A stretch of DNA of 24,188 nt from Rhodobiaceae bacterium UBA7378 (GTDB taxonomy: Bacteria > Pseudomonadota > Alphaproteobacteria > RS24). The translations under genes and the position numbers were made by a program. The stretch covers positions 514 through 24,701 of the forward strand of contig DKNW01000024.1 of NCBI GenBank assembly GCA_002469805.1, written 5' to 3'. Shown piece after piece: positions 1 through 8,056 of the stretch. Each line of letters starts with the position of its first letter. Position 1 is the first letter of the stretch. The notes under the pieces are model-generated. The model was not told the origin of the DNA, searched no databases, and saw only the letters and a list, made by a program, of their open reading frames with translations.

Positions 1-64
1 CTTTGCAACTGTTTTGAACAAGCTGTCTGAGAAATGGGTAGCGCGCATTATCGAGGAACTAATC

Positions 65-298
65 ATGAGCGAAATTGCTGAACGTGTAAAAAAAATTGTT
101 GTCGAGAACCTTGGTGTTGAAGCTGATAACGTCAGTGAATCTGCGAGCTTCATCGACGATTTGGGTGCAGACAGCTTGGACACTGTTGAGTTGGTCATGG
201 CCTTTGAAGAAGAATTCGGTATCGAAATTCCGGATGACGCGGCCGAAACAATTCTGACTGTTGCAGACGCCGTAAAATTTATCGAACAAGCCTCCTAA
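65..298 (+). CDS. acpP: Acyl carrier protein
   Basis: This is the small acidic carrier that holds growing acyl chains on a 4'-phosphopantetheine arm during type II fatty-acid synthesis in the cytoplasm. The 77-residue product has the usual length. It shows the ACP signature GADSLD around residues 34-39, with Ser37 the expected prosthetic-group attachment site, followed by the acidic recognition helix (VELVMAFEEEFGIEIPDD). The reading frame is open upstream to position 14, but I chose ATG 65 because GAGGA at 53-57 is a well-spaced ribosome binding site and the family begins with MSEIAERV-type sequence. The next gene, fabF, starts 21 nt downstream and uses acyl-ACP, which supports an operon. 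The promoter must lie upstream of the window or in its first bases. Identification is very secure. Confidence 0.97.
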   Translation: MSEIAERVKKIVVENLGVEADNVSESASFIDDLGADSLDTVELVMAFEEEFGIEIPDDAAETILTVADAVKFIEQAS

Positions 299-319
299 GC
301 AGGGCTGGGCCGGGCAACC

Positions 320-1573
320 ATGAGACGTGTTGTTGTTACCGGAATTGGGTCGGTTAATCCGCTTGGCCCCGACGCTGAAACAAGCTGGCGCAATCTGCTA
401 GCCGGTCAGTCGGGTGCCGACACTATCAAAAAATTCCAAACGGATGATTTGCCGTGTCGTATAGCTTGTCCAGTTGTGCGCGGCGAAGATGCGTTTAACG
501 CTGATCTGTTTATGGCGCCAAAAGAACAAAAGCGCGTCGACGATTTCATTACATTCGCGATTGCTGGCGCTGACATGGCGCTGGCAGATTCTGGTTTCGT
601 TGCAGAAACGGAAGAACAGAAAGAGCGCACAGGCGTGATGATCGGGGCAGGCATTGGCGGCCTTGAGGGAATTGCAGCAGGCACGATAACGCTCACCGAG
701 CGCGGACCACGGCGTTTAAGCCCATTTTTTATTCCCGGATCGCTGATCAATCTTGCCGGCGGTCAGGTATCCATCAAGCACGGTCTTAAGGGGCCAAATC
801 ACGCGGTCGTGACAGCGTGTTCTACTGGCGCGCATGCCATTGGTGATGCGGCGCGCATTATCATGTGGGACGATGCCGATGTCATGGTCGCGGGCGGAAC
901 TGAAAGCGCCATTACGCGTTTGGGCATTGCTGGCTTTGCCGCGTGCCGCGCGCTATCGACCGGGTTTAACGACCGGCCACAAGATGCCTCGCGTCCATAT
1001 GACAAAGATCGCGACGGATTTGTTATGGGCGAGGGTTCTGGCATTTTAGTACTCGAAGAGCTTGAGCACGCTAAAGCACGCGGCGCTAAAATATATGCCG
1101 AGATTGTTGGTTATGGCATGTCGGGCGATGCGTACCACATCACCTCACCGGCAGAAGATGGGTCGGGGGGCTTTCGGGCAATGCAGGCTGCCTTGAAACG
1201 CTCAGGCCTCGCGCCTGAAGATATCAGCTATATCAACGCGCACGGTACCTCGACGCCGGTGGGCGATGAGATTGAATTGCGTGCCGTTGAAAAATTATTT
1301 GGTGGAGCCTCCGACGGCCTTGCCATGTCGTCCACAAAATCGGCGATCGGTCATTTGCTGGGGGCTGCGGGTGCGGTCGAGTCTATTTTCGCGATCCTTG
1401 CCATTCGCGATAATATGCTTCCACCGACGCTGAACCTCGAAAACCCGTCCGTTGATACGGGGATTAATCTGGTGCCAAAAACGGCGCAGGAGAAGAATGT
1501 AACGGCTGTCTTGTCGAATAGTTTCGGCTTTGGCGGCACCAACGCGTCGTTGGTGTTTAAGTCTTACGAGTAA
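320..1573 (+). CDS. fabF: Beta-ketoacyl-ACP synthase II
   Basis: This condensing enzyme elongates acyl-ACP with malonyl-ACP in fatty-acid synthesis. The 417-residue product matches the family length. The catalytic triad is complete: Cys167 in TACSTGAHAIG, His308 in NAHGTSTPVGD and His345 in SAIGHLLGAAGAVE, with the conserved Lys340 just before the last. The C-terminal SNSFGFGGTNAS glycine-rich loop is also present. Spacing of the residues mirrors the E. coli enzyme (163, 303, 340). The ATG at 320 gives the standard MRRVVVTGIG start. It follows acpP by 21 nt and precedes mltG by 7 nt, so the three are probably co-transcribed. FabB is the alternative, but length, sequence and the acpP neighbour favour FabF. 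Confidence 0.97.
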   Translation: MRRVVVTGIGSVNPLGPDAETSWRNLLAGQSGADTIKKFQTDDLPCRIACPVVRGEDAFNADLFMAPKEQKRVDDFITFAIAGADMALADSGFVAETEEQKERTGVMIGAGIGGLEGIAAGTITLTERGPRRLSPFFIPGSLINLAGGQVSIKHGLKGPNHAVVTACSTGAHAIGDAARIIMWDDADVMVAGGTESAITRLGIAGFAACRALSTGFNDRPQDASRPYDKDRDGFVMGEGSGILVLEELEHAKARGAKIYAEIVGYGMSGDAYHITSPAEDGSGGFRAMQAALKRSGLAPEDISYINAHGTSTPVGDEIELRAVEKLFGGASDGLAMSSTKSAIGHLLGAAGAVESIFAILAIRDNMLPPTLNLENPSVDTGINLVPKTAQEKNVTAVLSNSFGFGGTNASLVFKSYE

Positions 1574-1580
1574 GCGCCGC

Positions 1581-2576
1581 GTGTCGCGTATTTTTAAAAC
1601 CTTAAAATTTCTGTATGGACCGATTGGCCGCGTGATTGTCGGCCTGCCGGTGCTCGCGAGTATTTTCATTATGGGTGCGGGATGGGGGCTTCTGGTTATG
1701 CCCGGCCCGCATGAAGCGCCGCGGCAGATAAATATCGCGCGTGGCCAGTCGCTTGCAGGTATCACGCGCGATCTGGCTGCGATAGGCGCTGTACGCAGCG
1801 CCGTGGTGTTTTCCTTTTATACGCGTCTCGCCGGGCCGGTGCAGGCGGGTGAGTTCTACCTGCCGGCGGGTGCCAGTATGCGCGATATATCGCGCATTTT
1901 GCGCAGCGGCAATGTCGTCATGCATGCGATCACAGTGCCGGAAGGCCTGACCAGTGAGCAGGTAGTTGGGTTATTAATGGCTGAAACGGTTCTGGATGGT
2001 ACCCCCATTATTCCTGAGGAGGGGAGCCTGCTGCCGGAAACCTATTATGTGCCGCGCGGGATGGCGCGTGATGTTCTATTGACGAAAATGCAGGCGGCAC
2101 AAGATAAGGTGTTGAGCGAATTATGGGCCGGGCGACAGTCGGGCCTACCTGTCAAAACCTCTGAAGAAGCCGTTATTCTGGCGTCGATCGTCGAACGAGA
2201 AACCGGACAGGACGCCGAACGGGGGCCAGTCGCTGCGGTTTTCATTAACCGGTTGCGCAAACGTATGCGGTTGCAATCTGATCCGACGATTATTTACGGC
2301 ATTGTTGGTGGCAAGGGCGGGCTGGGTCGGCCAATACGCCTGAGCGAAATTAACAAGCCGACGCCTTACAACACCTATCACATATACGGATTACCCCCGA
2401 CGCCTATTGCCAATCCTGGACGTGCGGCGCTGGCCGCCGTGCTTAATCCGCCTCAAACATCGGCGCTTTATTTTGTTGCTGACGGCTCGGGTGGGCATGT
2501 TTTTTCTGACACGCTCACGGGGCACAATAAAAATGTACGCAAGTGGCGCAAATTGCAGAAACAGCGCCGCCAATAA
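1581..2576 (+). CDS. mltG: Endolytic murein transglycosylase MltG
   Basis: MltG is an inner-membrane lytic transglycosylase that cuts nascent peptidoglycan strands and sets their length (family knowledge). With a GTG start at 1581 the product is 331 residues. A short basic N-terminus precedes one membrane segment at about residues 14-38, then a LysM-like region, then the YceG domain. The catalytic glutamate lies in the ASIVERET motif near residues 201-208, followed by the conserved FINRLRKRMRLQSDPT stretch. The frame is open further upstream to 1530, inside fabF, but the GTG 7 nt after the fabF stop gives the usual short cytoplasmic tail. The ribosome binding site there is weak, so the start is the least certain part. 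The fabF-mltG-gmk order is common in alphaproteobacteria. Confidence 0.92.
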   Translation: MSRIFKTLKFLYGPIGRVIVGLPVLASIFIMGAGWGLLVMPGPHEAPRQINIARGQSLAGITRDLAAIGAVRSAVVFSFYTRLAGPVQAGEFYLPAGASMRDISRILRSGNVVMHAITVPEGLTSEQVVGLLMAETVLDGTPIIPEEGSLLPETYYVPRGMARDVLLTKMQAAQDKVLSELWAGRQSGLPVKTSEEAVILASIVERETGQDAERGPVAAVFINRLRKRMRLQSDPTIIYGIVGGKGGLGRPIRLSEINKPTPYNTYHIYGLPPTPIANPGRAALAAVLNPPQTSALYFVADGSGGHVFSDTLTGHNKNVRKWRKLQKQRRQ

Positions 2577-2611
2577 TTCGCTATAATGGGGCCGACTCAC
2601 GGAGAGACCTC

Positions 2612-3244
2612 ATGTCCAACATCATACGCCGCGGTTTGATGCTCGTGCTTTCCTCGCCTTCGGGTGCTGGGAAAACAACCCTGTCGCGCGGGCTTCTGGC
2701 CGATGATGACGGGGTGGACATGTCAGTGTCACTCACTACGCGCCCCCCACGCCCGGGCGAGGTGGAGGGTCAGGATTATTATTTTGTCGACCGCCAACGC
2801 TTTGGCGAGATGCGCAATCGATCGGAATTGCTGGAGCACGCCAAGGTTTTTGATAATTATTACGGTACACCGCGCGCGCCCGTCGAAGCGGCGTTATCAG
2901 CTGGTCGCGATGTTTTGTTCGATATTGACTGGCAGGGAACACAGCAATTACAGGAGGCCGCGGCGGATGATCTCGTTCGTGTTTTTATTTTGCCGCCAAC
3001 TGCTGCCGAGCTTGAGAGGCGGTTGAAAACGCGCGCGCAAGACAGCGCCGACGTGGTGGCAGGGCGCATGGCGAAGGCATCAGACGAAATAAGCCATTAC
3101 GCCGAATATGAGTATATTGTGGTTAATCATGATGCCGCCGAAAGTCTCGTGCAAATCAAAGCCATCTTGACAGCCGAACGTCTAAAGCGTGCGCGACAAA
3201 CCGGATTGTCAGATTTTGTTCACGGCCTGCGTGAGGCACTTTAA
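2612..3244 (+). CDS. gmk: Guanylate kinase
   Basis: This enzyme phosphorylates GMP to GDP with ATP in the cytoplasm. The 210-residue product has the normal length. The P-loop SSPSGAGKTT lies at residues 14-23, followed by the GMP-binding TTRPPRPGEVEG segment (residues 42-53) and the YYGTP motif near residue 83. ATG 2612 is chosen because GGAGAG at 2601-2606 sits 5 nt upstream. A longer in-frame extension would overlap mltG by 34 nt and lacks family similarity. It is the last gene of the acpP-fabF-mltG-gmk run. Its TAA stop directly abuts the stop of the convergent dehydrogenase, leaving no room for a terminator between them. Confidence 0.96.
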   Translation: MSNIIRRGLMLVLSSPSGAGKTTLSRGLLADDDGVDMSVSLTTRPPRPGEVEGQDYYFVDRQRFGEMRNRSELLEHAKVFDNYYGTPRAPVEAALSAGRDVLFDIDWQGTQQLQEAAADDLVRVFILPPTAAELERRLKTRAQDSADVVAGRMAKASDEISHYAEYEYIVVNHDAAESLVQIKAILTAERLKRARQTGLSDFVHGLREAL

Positions 3245-4294
3245 TTATTCATTTGTCAGTACAACTCGCCCGATAATCCGGCCTTCGCGCAGGTCGTCCA
3301 GTGTATCGCTGGCGGCGCTCATGTCACGGAATTCGATCGGGATTGGATTAATGTTGCCAGCTTTTACGATCTCCAGCATTTCTTTTGTGTCCGCCAGTGA
3401 CCCGGTCATCGAGCCACCAATCGAGATGGCGCGGAACGGGAAAAATGGAATCGGCATGGAAAATGCCCCGCCAAACAGACCAACAATTTTAACCTCTCCC
3501 CCGCGGCGTAATGCGCCGCTGGCAAAGTTCAACGAGCCTTCCGCACCAACGAAATCAACCGCCGCAGGGACACCGCCATTGGTGTCAGCCAACAGTTGTT
3601 TGGCGGCCTTTTCGTCTTTCGGGTTGTAGGCAGCAGCGGCACCAGCGCCCATGGCAGCTTGCAGCTTGTTCTCGTCAAGGTCAGCAACAAGGGGCGGCGT
3701 ATCGAACATTTGTAGAGCAAATTGAAGTGCCATCATGCCGACTCCGCCAAGGCCGACGATCAGAATTTGGTCATCGCTTGCGACGGGCTTTAGGTGTTTT
3801 AGCGCGCTGTAAGCTGTGATGCCCGAGCACATATAGGTGCTGGCCAAACCGGGGTCGATGGCGCCAGCGTCTAGGCAATACGCCTCATCAGGCACAAGGC
3901 AGTGCGAAGAAAAACCGCCGGGTAAATTGACGCCCAGCGCGCGGCCATTGCAATAATGCTCTTCGCCGCGATCGCATGATGGGCAATCGCCGCAGCCAAT
4001 CCACGGATAAACTACTGTGCGGGCACCAACCTCGATATTTTTAACATCGGGACCGATGGCAATAACCGTGCCTTCGATTTCATGGCCGAGGGTAAATGGG
4101 GTTTGGCGCGCGCCGCGAACGTCAAGTTTCTGGCCACCGCCCATGTCGAAATGCCCGTCGTGAAAATGCACATCCGAATGGCATACCCCGCAATGGGTAA
4201 TTTCCACGAGCACTTCGCAACCCGAAGGTGTGGGCGTTTGGGTTTCAACTGGCTCTAATGGCTGGCCATAATCTGTAATTGACTGACTTTTCAT
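3245..4294 (-). CDS. Zinc-dependent alcohol dehydrogenase (MDR family)
   Basis: This medium-chain dehydrogenase/reductase probably oxidises an alcohol or reduces an aldehyde with NAD(H). The substrate cannot be told. The 349-residue product has catalytic zinc ligands Cys38 (CGVCHSD), His71-Glu72 (LGHE) and Cys156, and a four-cysteine structural zinc site (Cys101, 104, 107, 115). The Rossmann loop GLGGVG lies at 181-186. Acidic residues at the end of the second strand (ADLDEN, 204-209) suggest NAD rather than NADP. I chose the ATG at 4294 because a GGGGGAG stretch sits just upstream and the longer frame runs into rsmA. The ATG overlaps the rsmA stop as TGATG, so translation is probably coupled. 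This is not a usual member of the surA-rsmA cluster. Family identification is firm; physiological role is unknown. Confidence 0.9.
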   Translation of the reverse strand: MKSQSITDYGQPLEPVETQTPTPSGCEVLVEITHCGVCHSDVHFHDGHFDMGGGQKLDVRGARQTPFTLGHEIEGTVIAIGPDVKNIEVGARTVVYPWIGCGDCPSCDRGEEHYCNGRALGVNLPGGFSSHCLVPDEAYCLDAGAIDPGLASTYMCSGITAYSALKHLKPVASDDQILIVGLGGVGMMALQFALQMFDTPPLVADLDENKLQAAMGAGAAAAYNPKDEKAAKQLLADTNGGVPAAVDFVGAEGSLNFASGALRRGGEVKIVGLFGGAFSMPIPFFPFRAISIGGSMTGSLADTKEMLEIVKAGNINPIPIEFRDMSAASDTLDDLREGRIIGRVVLTNE

Positions 4295-5166
4295 CACTCC
4301 CCCCGTTTTTGCCGGTCCTGTTCGGCAATCAGCCGGGCCAGCGTGCAAAATTCCTCTATGTCTAGCTGCTCGGCACGGCGCGTTTCGGTTATGCCAGCGT
4401 CCGCCAGAAGATCACTTGGTGACGAGCATATCTTTTTCAGGCTGGCGCGCAACATTTTCCGTCGCTGTCCGAAGGCCGCCGCTGTCAGGCGCGACAAGGT
4501 TTTCAGATCTGCCAGCGCGCGCGGTTGTTCGCGTGGTGTGAGGTGGACAATGCTTGAGGTCACGTTTGGTGGCGGTACAAAAACCTGCCGGTCGACATCA
4601 AACATGATGCGTGCCTCGCAGAGCCAGCCTACCAGAATGGAAAGGCGGCCATAAGCCTCTGTGCCGGGGTCTGCAGCAATGCGTTGGGCAACTTCTTTTT
4701 GGAACATCAGCGTCATCGACAAAAATCGCGGCGACCAAATGCCCGCATGCCAACTGCCTTCGAGCCATCGGGTAAGGAGGGGCGTCGCAATATTATAGGG
4801 CAGGTTGGAAACGATTCGGTAAGGGTGTGGCGTCAGATCATCGGGCGACAGATCCAGCGCATCAGCATGCACTATTTCGAGGCGCTCAGGGTAAGCCGAT
4901 TTGATATCTTCCAATACGGGAAGAAATCTAGCATCAGCCTCAATGACGACGACCTTGCGCGCTCCACTCATCAGCAGGCCCCGTGTCAAACCACCCGGGC
5001 CCGGCCCAATTTCGATAACATCGCAATCAGACAGCGCACCCGCCGTGCGAGCAATGCGTTGGGTCAGGTTCAGATCGAGAATGAAGTTCTGACCGAACCG
5101 CCGATCTGCCCGCAATCCATGGGCAGCGATGACATCACGCAGAGGCGGTAGGCCGTCATCCGGCAT
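4294..5166 (-). CDS. rsmA: 16S rRNA (adenine(1518)-N6/adenine(1519)-N6)-dimethyltransferase
   Basis: RsmA (KsgA) dimethylates two adjacent adenines in the 3'-terminal hairpin of 16S rRNA late in 30S assembly, using S-adenosylmethionine. The 290-residue product begins with the family's FGQNFILD motif (24-31). It then shows the SAM-binding IEIGPGPGGLT loop (51-61) and the catalytic NLPY motif (121-124), and ends with the FGQRRKMLR segment of the C-terminal domain. The ATG at 5166 has GAGG five nt upstream, overlapping the surA stop as TGAGG. The upstream in-frame ATG at 5199 would lie inside surA and is unlikely. It sits between surA and the alcohol dehydrogenase. pdxA, which often separates surA and rsmA in this class, is missing here. 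Confidence 0.96.
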   Translation of the reverse strand: MPDDGLPPLRDVIAAHGLRADRRFGQNFILDLNLTQRIARTAGALSDCDVIEIGPGPGGLTRGLLMSGARKVVVIEADARFLPVLEDIKSAYPERLEIVHADALDLSPDDLTPHPYRIVSNLPYNIATPLLTRWLEGSWHAGIWSPRFLSMTLMFQKEVAQRIAADPGTEAYGRLSILVGWLCEARIMFDVDRQVFVPPPNVTSSIVHLTPREQPRALADLKTLSRLTAAAFGQRRKMLRASLKKICSSPSDLLADAGITETRRAEQLDIEEFCTLARLIAEQDRQKRGE

Positions 5167-5173
5167 ACGCGCC

Positions 5174-6457
5174 TCAACGATACTCCACCACGGCGTCACG
5201 CCGCAGATCGCGCAGGTGTCGTCGGGCGTTCATAGAAAGACGCTGGGAAAAAATATTGTCGCCAATGTCGCGTCGCGACACTTGCACGCCAAGGTCGTCT
5301 TTGCGGTCGCACACGATATGAACATTCGTTCCATCTGATGTTGTTTGTGCCGATGAAACTTGGCCCGCTTCAAGGTTTGCAATCGCGTTGCGCATTGGTC
5401 CGGGCAGTTCAGACAGCGCTTTCAAGCCACTACGTGATGACGTGGCATCTAGGCTTTCAGCCGTTTTAACAGCCGCTTTGCAGGTTTTAAAACCTTTGAT
5501 AAATCCGGTAATGTCCTCCGTATTGGCATCGTCAGCAAAAGCAATTGTTAGCACATCAAACTGGTTCTTGAGCCGGTTAGCCGAGCGACCTTCCTCGCGG
5601 TTTTGCAGCAGCAAAATGTAATAGCCGGCATTGGTCGGGATCGGCGTTGATATTTGTCCCGGCTCCATTTGTTGCAAAACATTGCCCAGTGCTGGGTCAA
5701 GCTGATCGAGCGTCACCCAGCCGAGCCGCCCGCCGCGCGTGGCCGATGGCGACACACTAAATTGTCGCGCAACAGCTGCAAAATCGACACCACTTCGAAG
5801 CTGGGTCACAATTTCCTGCGAAATACGTGCCACGCGCTGCTGGTCGGTTAGCGAATCGGCATTGAGCAGAATTTCGCCAACCAGAAACCTGGGTTGTTCG
5901 ATGGCGCGGAGAACTTTCAGATATTGCTCCTCGATCTCATCATCGCCGACGCGCACGCGGCCCCCAAAACTGCGTTGAATAAACTGTTTCCATGCAAGGT
6001 CCGCTTCGATTTGCGACGTCAGCGTGCGTTCTTTGATGCCTTGGGTCTTCAAAAAATCCGTGATGCTGTCTTGCGAGGTTTTGAAGTTATCCGATAGCCG
6101 GTCGATTTCGCGATCGATTTCTTCCTGCTCGATGAAAATATCTACGCGGCGAGCCTCCTGCAATTGCAGTTTCTCATCAACCAGTTCGCGCAGTGCTTGC
6201 TCGCGCAATCTTTCGACGGTTTCACGCGAGCGGACAATGCCGGAGGATACAAAATAAAGTTCAACGCGTTGGTCGACATCATAGAGCGAGATCACTTCGT
6301 CATTAACGATGGCTGCAATGCCCTCAACTTCGCGCGCCTCGACCTCACGCGCTTGGAGTTCTGGCGCGCCTAATTGCACGAGCAATGGCAGTGCCATGAG
6401 CACGAAAAGAACGCGGAATTGCTTAGGAACAGGAAGGGTATTCGGCGGAATTTGCAT
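5174..6457 (-). CDS. surA: Periplasmic chaperone / peptidyl-prolyl isomerase SurA
   Basis: SurA escorts unfolded outer-membrane proteins, notably LptD and porins, across the periplasm. The 427-residue product has a signal peptide (hydrophobic core about residues 14-30, likely cleavage after LQA at 34-36). A SurA N-terminal chaperone domain (about 45-165) starts with AIVNDEVIS. It is followed by a single parvulin-type PPIase domain (about 188-290, with GGRLGWV and GYYILLL) and a C-terminal tail. One parvulin domain rather than two is usual in alphaproteobacteria. Directly after the predicted cleavage site the pentapeptide AREVE occurs twice in tandem. ATG 6457 has no clear ribosome binding site, but an in-frame stop lies four codons upstream, limiting alternatives. 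surA heads the surA-rsmA-dehydrogenase unit and diverges from pepA. Confidence 0.93.
   Translation of the reverse strand: MQIPPNTLPVPKQFRVLFVLMALPLLVQLGAPELQAREVEAREVEGIAAIVNDEVISLYDVDQRVELYFVSSGIVRSRETVERLREQALRELVDEKLQLQEARRVDIFIEQEEIDREIDRLSDNFKTSQDSITDFLKTQGIKERTLTSQIEADLAWKQFIQRSFGGRVRVGDDEIEEQYLKVLRAIEQPRFLVGEILLNADSLTDQQRVARISQEIVTQLRSGVDFAAVARQFSVSPSATRGGRLGWVTLDQLDPALGNVLQQMEPGQISTPIPTNAGYYILLLQNREEGRSANRLKNQFDVLTIAFADDANTEDITGFIKGFKTCKAAVKTAESLDATSSRSGLKALSELPGPMRNAIANLEAGQVSSAQTTSDGTNVHIVCDRKDDLGVQVSRRDIGDNIFSQRLSMNARRHLRDLRRDAVVEYR
6323..6352. repeat. 15-bp imperfect tandem duplication inside surA
   Basis: Two consecutive 15-bp units, 6323-6337 and 6338-6352, match at 12 of 15 positions. 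On the coding (minus) strand each encodes AREVE, giving a doubled pentapeptide at residues 36-45 of SurA, exactly at the predicted mature N-terminus. It keeps the reading frame, so it looks like a tolerated slippage duplication in a linker. Confidence 0.75.
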
Positions 6458-6498
6458 GAGTTGGATTTAGCACAAAATATGATTTTACCCTAGCGGAT

Positions 6499-6526
6499 TT
6501 GAAACTGGACACCTGACAAATTTAAT
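6499..6526 (+). promoter_or_regulatory. Candidate sigma-70-type promoter for pepA
   Basis: TTGAAA at 6499-6504 (5/6 to the -35 consensus) and TTTAAT at 6521-6526 (5/6 to the -10 consensus) are separated by 16 bp. They lie in the 112-bp gap between the divergent surA and pepA genes, placing a start site about 35 nt before the pepA ATG. The gap is AT-rich compared with the genes. I saw no equally good pair facing surA. This is a pattern match only. Confidence 0.4.
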
Positions 6527-6569
6527 TTTACGTTCCGGGGGCAAATCCATTAATTTTCAGGAGCTGATA

Positions 6570-8054
6570 ATGCCATTTTCCATCGCTTTCGCGAATTTGA
6601 AACTACCACAAAAAGGTACCGTTATTCTAGCGACGCAAAAGGGCGGAAAACTTGGCAAGCTCGGCCTTGAGCTGGATAAGAAGACAGGCGGCGCGTTGAC
6701 GCGGGCTATTAAGGCAAGCAAATTTGAGGGCAGCGCAGGCAGTGTTATGGAGCTGCTCGCACCGGCGGGCACCCAGCTTGATCGCATCGTTCTAGCTGGC
6801 GTCGGTGAGGCATCAAAATTGACCGCGCCGGATCTGGAGAAATTTGGCGGTACGATATTGGGCGCTGTTGAAAAAGCTGCTGGCGCGCTGACATTGATCG
6901 TCGAGGATTTATCGGGCTGCAAATATAAATCGGGAGAAATTGCGGCGCGTGCTGGTGTTGGCATGTGCTTGCGTGCCTATAGTTTTGACCGCTACAAGAC
7001 CAAGAACAAACCTGGAAAAAAGGCCACCAAAATGACTATCGCCACGGGCGACGCGGCCAGCGCGCGCAAAGGCTTTGCCGAACTGGAGGCCATTGCGCAA
7101 GGCACATTGCTGGCGCGCGATTTGGTGAACGAACCATCGAATATTCTCACACCGCCTGAATTTGCTAAGCGCGCCAAACAGCTGACAAAGCTGGGCGTAA
7201 AGGTCGAGGTGCTGTCCGAAGCTCAGATGAAAAAACTGGGCATGGGCTCCTTGCTAGGCGTCGGGCTTGGCAGTGAACACCCCAGCCAGTTGGTCGTCAT
7301 GCAATGGCAGGGCGCAGCGAAAACCAAAAAGCCACTGGCGTTTGTGGGCAAGGGTGTCTGTTTTGATACTGGCGGTATCTCGATCAAACCATCGGCTGGT
7401 ATGGAAGACATGAAGGGCGATATGGGCGGGGCCGCAGCCGTAACTGGGCTGATGCACACGCTGGCAACGCGTAAGGCCAAGGTTAATGTGGTTGGAGTTA
7501 TCGGGCTGGTTGAAAATATGCCGGATGGCAAAGCCCAGCGACCGGGGGACATTGTAACCTCGATGTCGGGCCAAACGATCGAAGTGTTGAACACGGATGC
7601 AGAAGGTCGGCTCGTGCTGGCGGATGCCATGTGGTACACGCAAGATCGGTTCAAACCAAGCTTCATGATTGACTTGGCGACGTTGACGGGGGCCATCCTA
7701 GTGGCGCTGGGGCAGGAATATGCCGGCATGTTCTCAAATGACGACAAGCTGGCAAAACAGTTGACGGATATCGGCAATCTGGAAGGCGAAAAAGTCTGGC
7801 GGATGCCAATTTGCGAGAAATTCGACAAAATGATCGATACTCCAAATGCCGATATGAAAAATATTGGCGGGCGGTATGCCGGTTCCAGCACGGCGGCCCA
7901 GTTCCTCCAGCGTTTTGCCAATAATGTGCCGTGGGTGCATTTGGATATTGCTGGCACGGCCATGGGCTCGCCGAAAACGGCGATCAGCAAAAGCTGGGCT
8001 AGCGGCTACGGTGTGCGCTTGCTCGACCGACTGGTCAAAGAATATTACGAATAA
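6570..8054 (+). CDS. pepA: Leucyl aminopeptidase (M17 family)
   Basis: This cytoplasmic aminopeptidase with two metal ions removes N-terminal residues from peptides; some homologues also bind DNA. The 494-residue product has the full M17 layout. A variable N-terminal domain (about 1-160) precedes the catalytic domain, whose metal and active-site residues are all present: Lys261, Asp266, Lys273, Asp284, Asp343, Glu345 and Arg347. The last three lie in the NTDAEGR signature. Each is offset by nine from the E. coli numbering. ATG 6570 has AGGAG at 6559-6563 with 6-nt spacing. holC starts two nt after its stop, so the two are an operon. In related genomes pepA usually diverges from lptF; here its divergent neighbour is surA. 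Confidence 0.97.
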   Translation: MPFSIAFANLKLPQKGTVILATQKGGKLGKLGLELDKKTGGALTRAIKASKFEGSAGSVMELLAPAGTQLDRIVLAGVGEASKLTAPDLEKFGGTILGAVEKAAGALTLIVEDLSGCKYKSGEIAARAGVGMCLRAYSFDRYKTKNKPGKKATKMTIATGDAASARKGFAELEAIAQGTLLARDLVNEPSNILTPPEFAKRAKQLTKLGVKVEVLSEAQMKKLGMGSLLGVGLGSEHPSQLVVMQWQGAAKTKKPLAFVGKGVCFDTGGISIKPSAGMEDMKGDMGGAAAVTGLMHTLATRKAKVNVVGVIGLVENMPDGKAQRPGDIVTSMSGQTIEVLNTDAEGRLVLADAMWYTQDRFKPSFMIDLATLTGAILVALGQEYAGMFSNDDKLAKQLTDIGNLEGEKVWRMPICEKFDKMIDTPNADMKNIGGRYAGSSTAAQFLQRFANNVPWVHLDIAGTAMGSPKTAISKSWASGYGVRLLDRLVKEYYE

Positions 8055-8056
8055 GC

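Noticed and set aside
14..64. 17-codon N-terminal extension of acpP
   Set aside because: It would cover the ribosome binding site at 53-57 and is not seen in acyl carrier proteins.
7223..7990. Open frame of 255 codons antisense to pepA
   Set aside because: It lies wholly inside a gene with complete catalytic residues, resembles no family, and is explained by codon bias of the sense strand.
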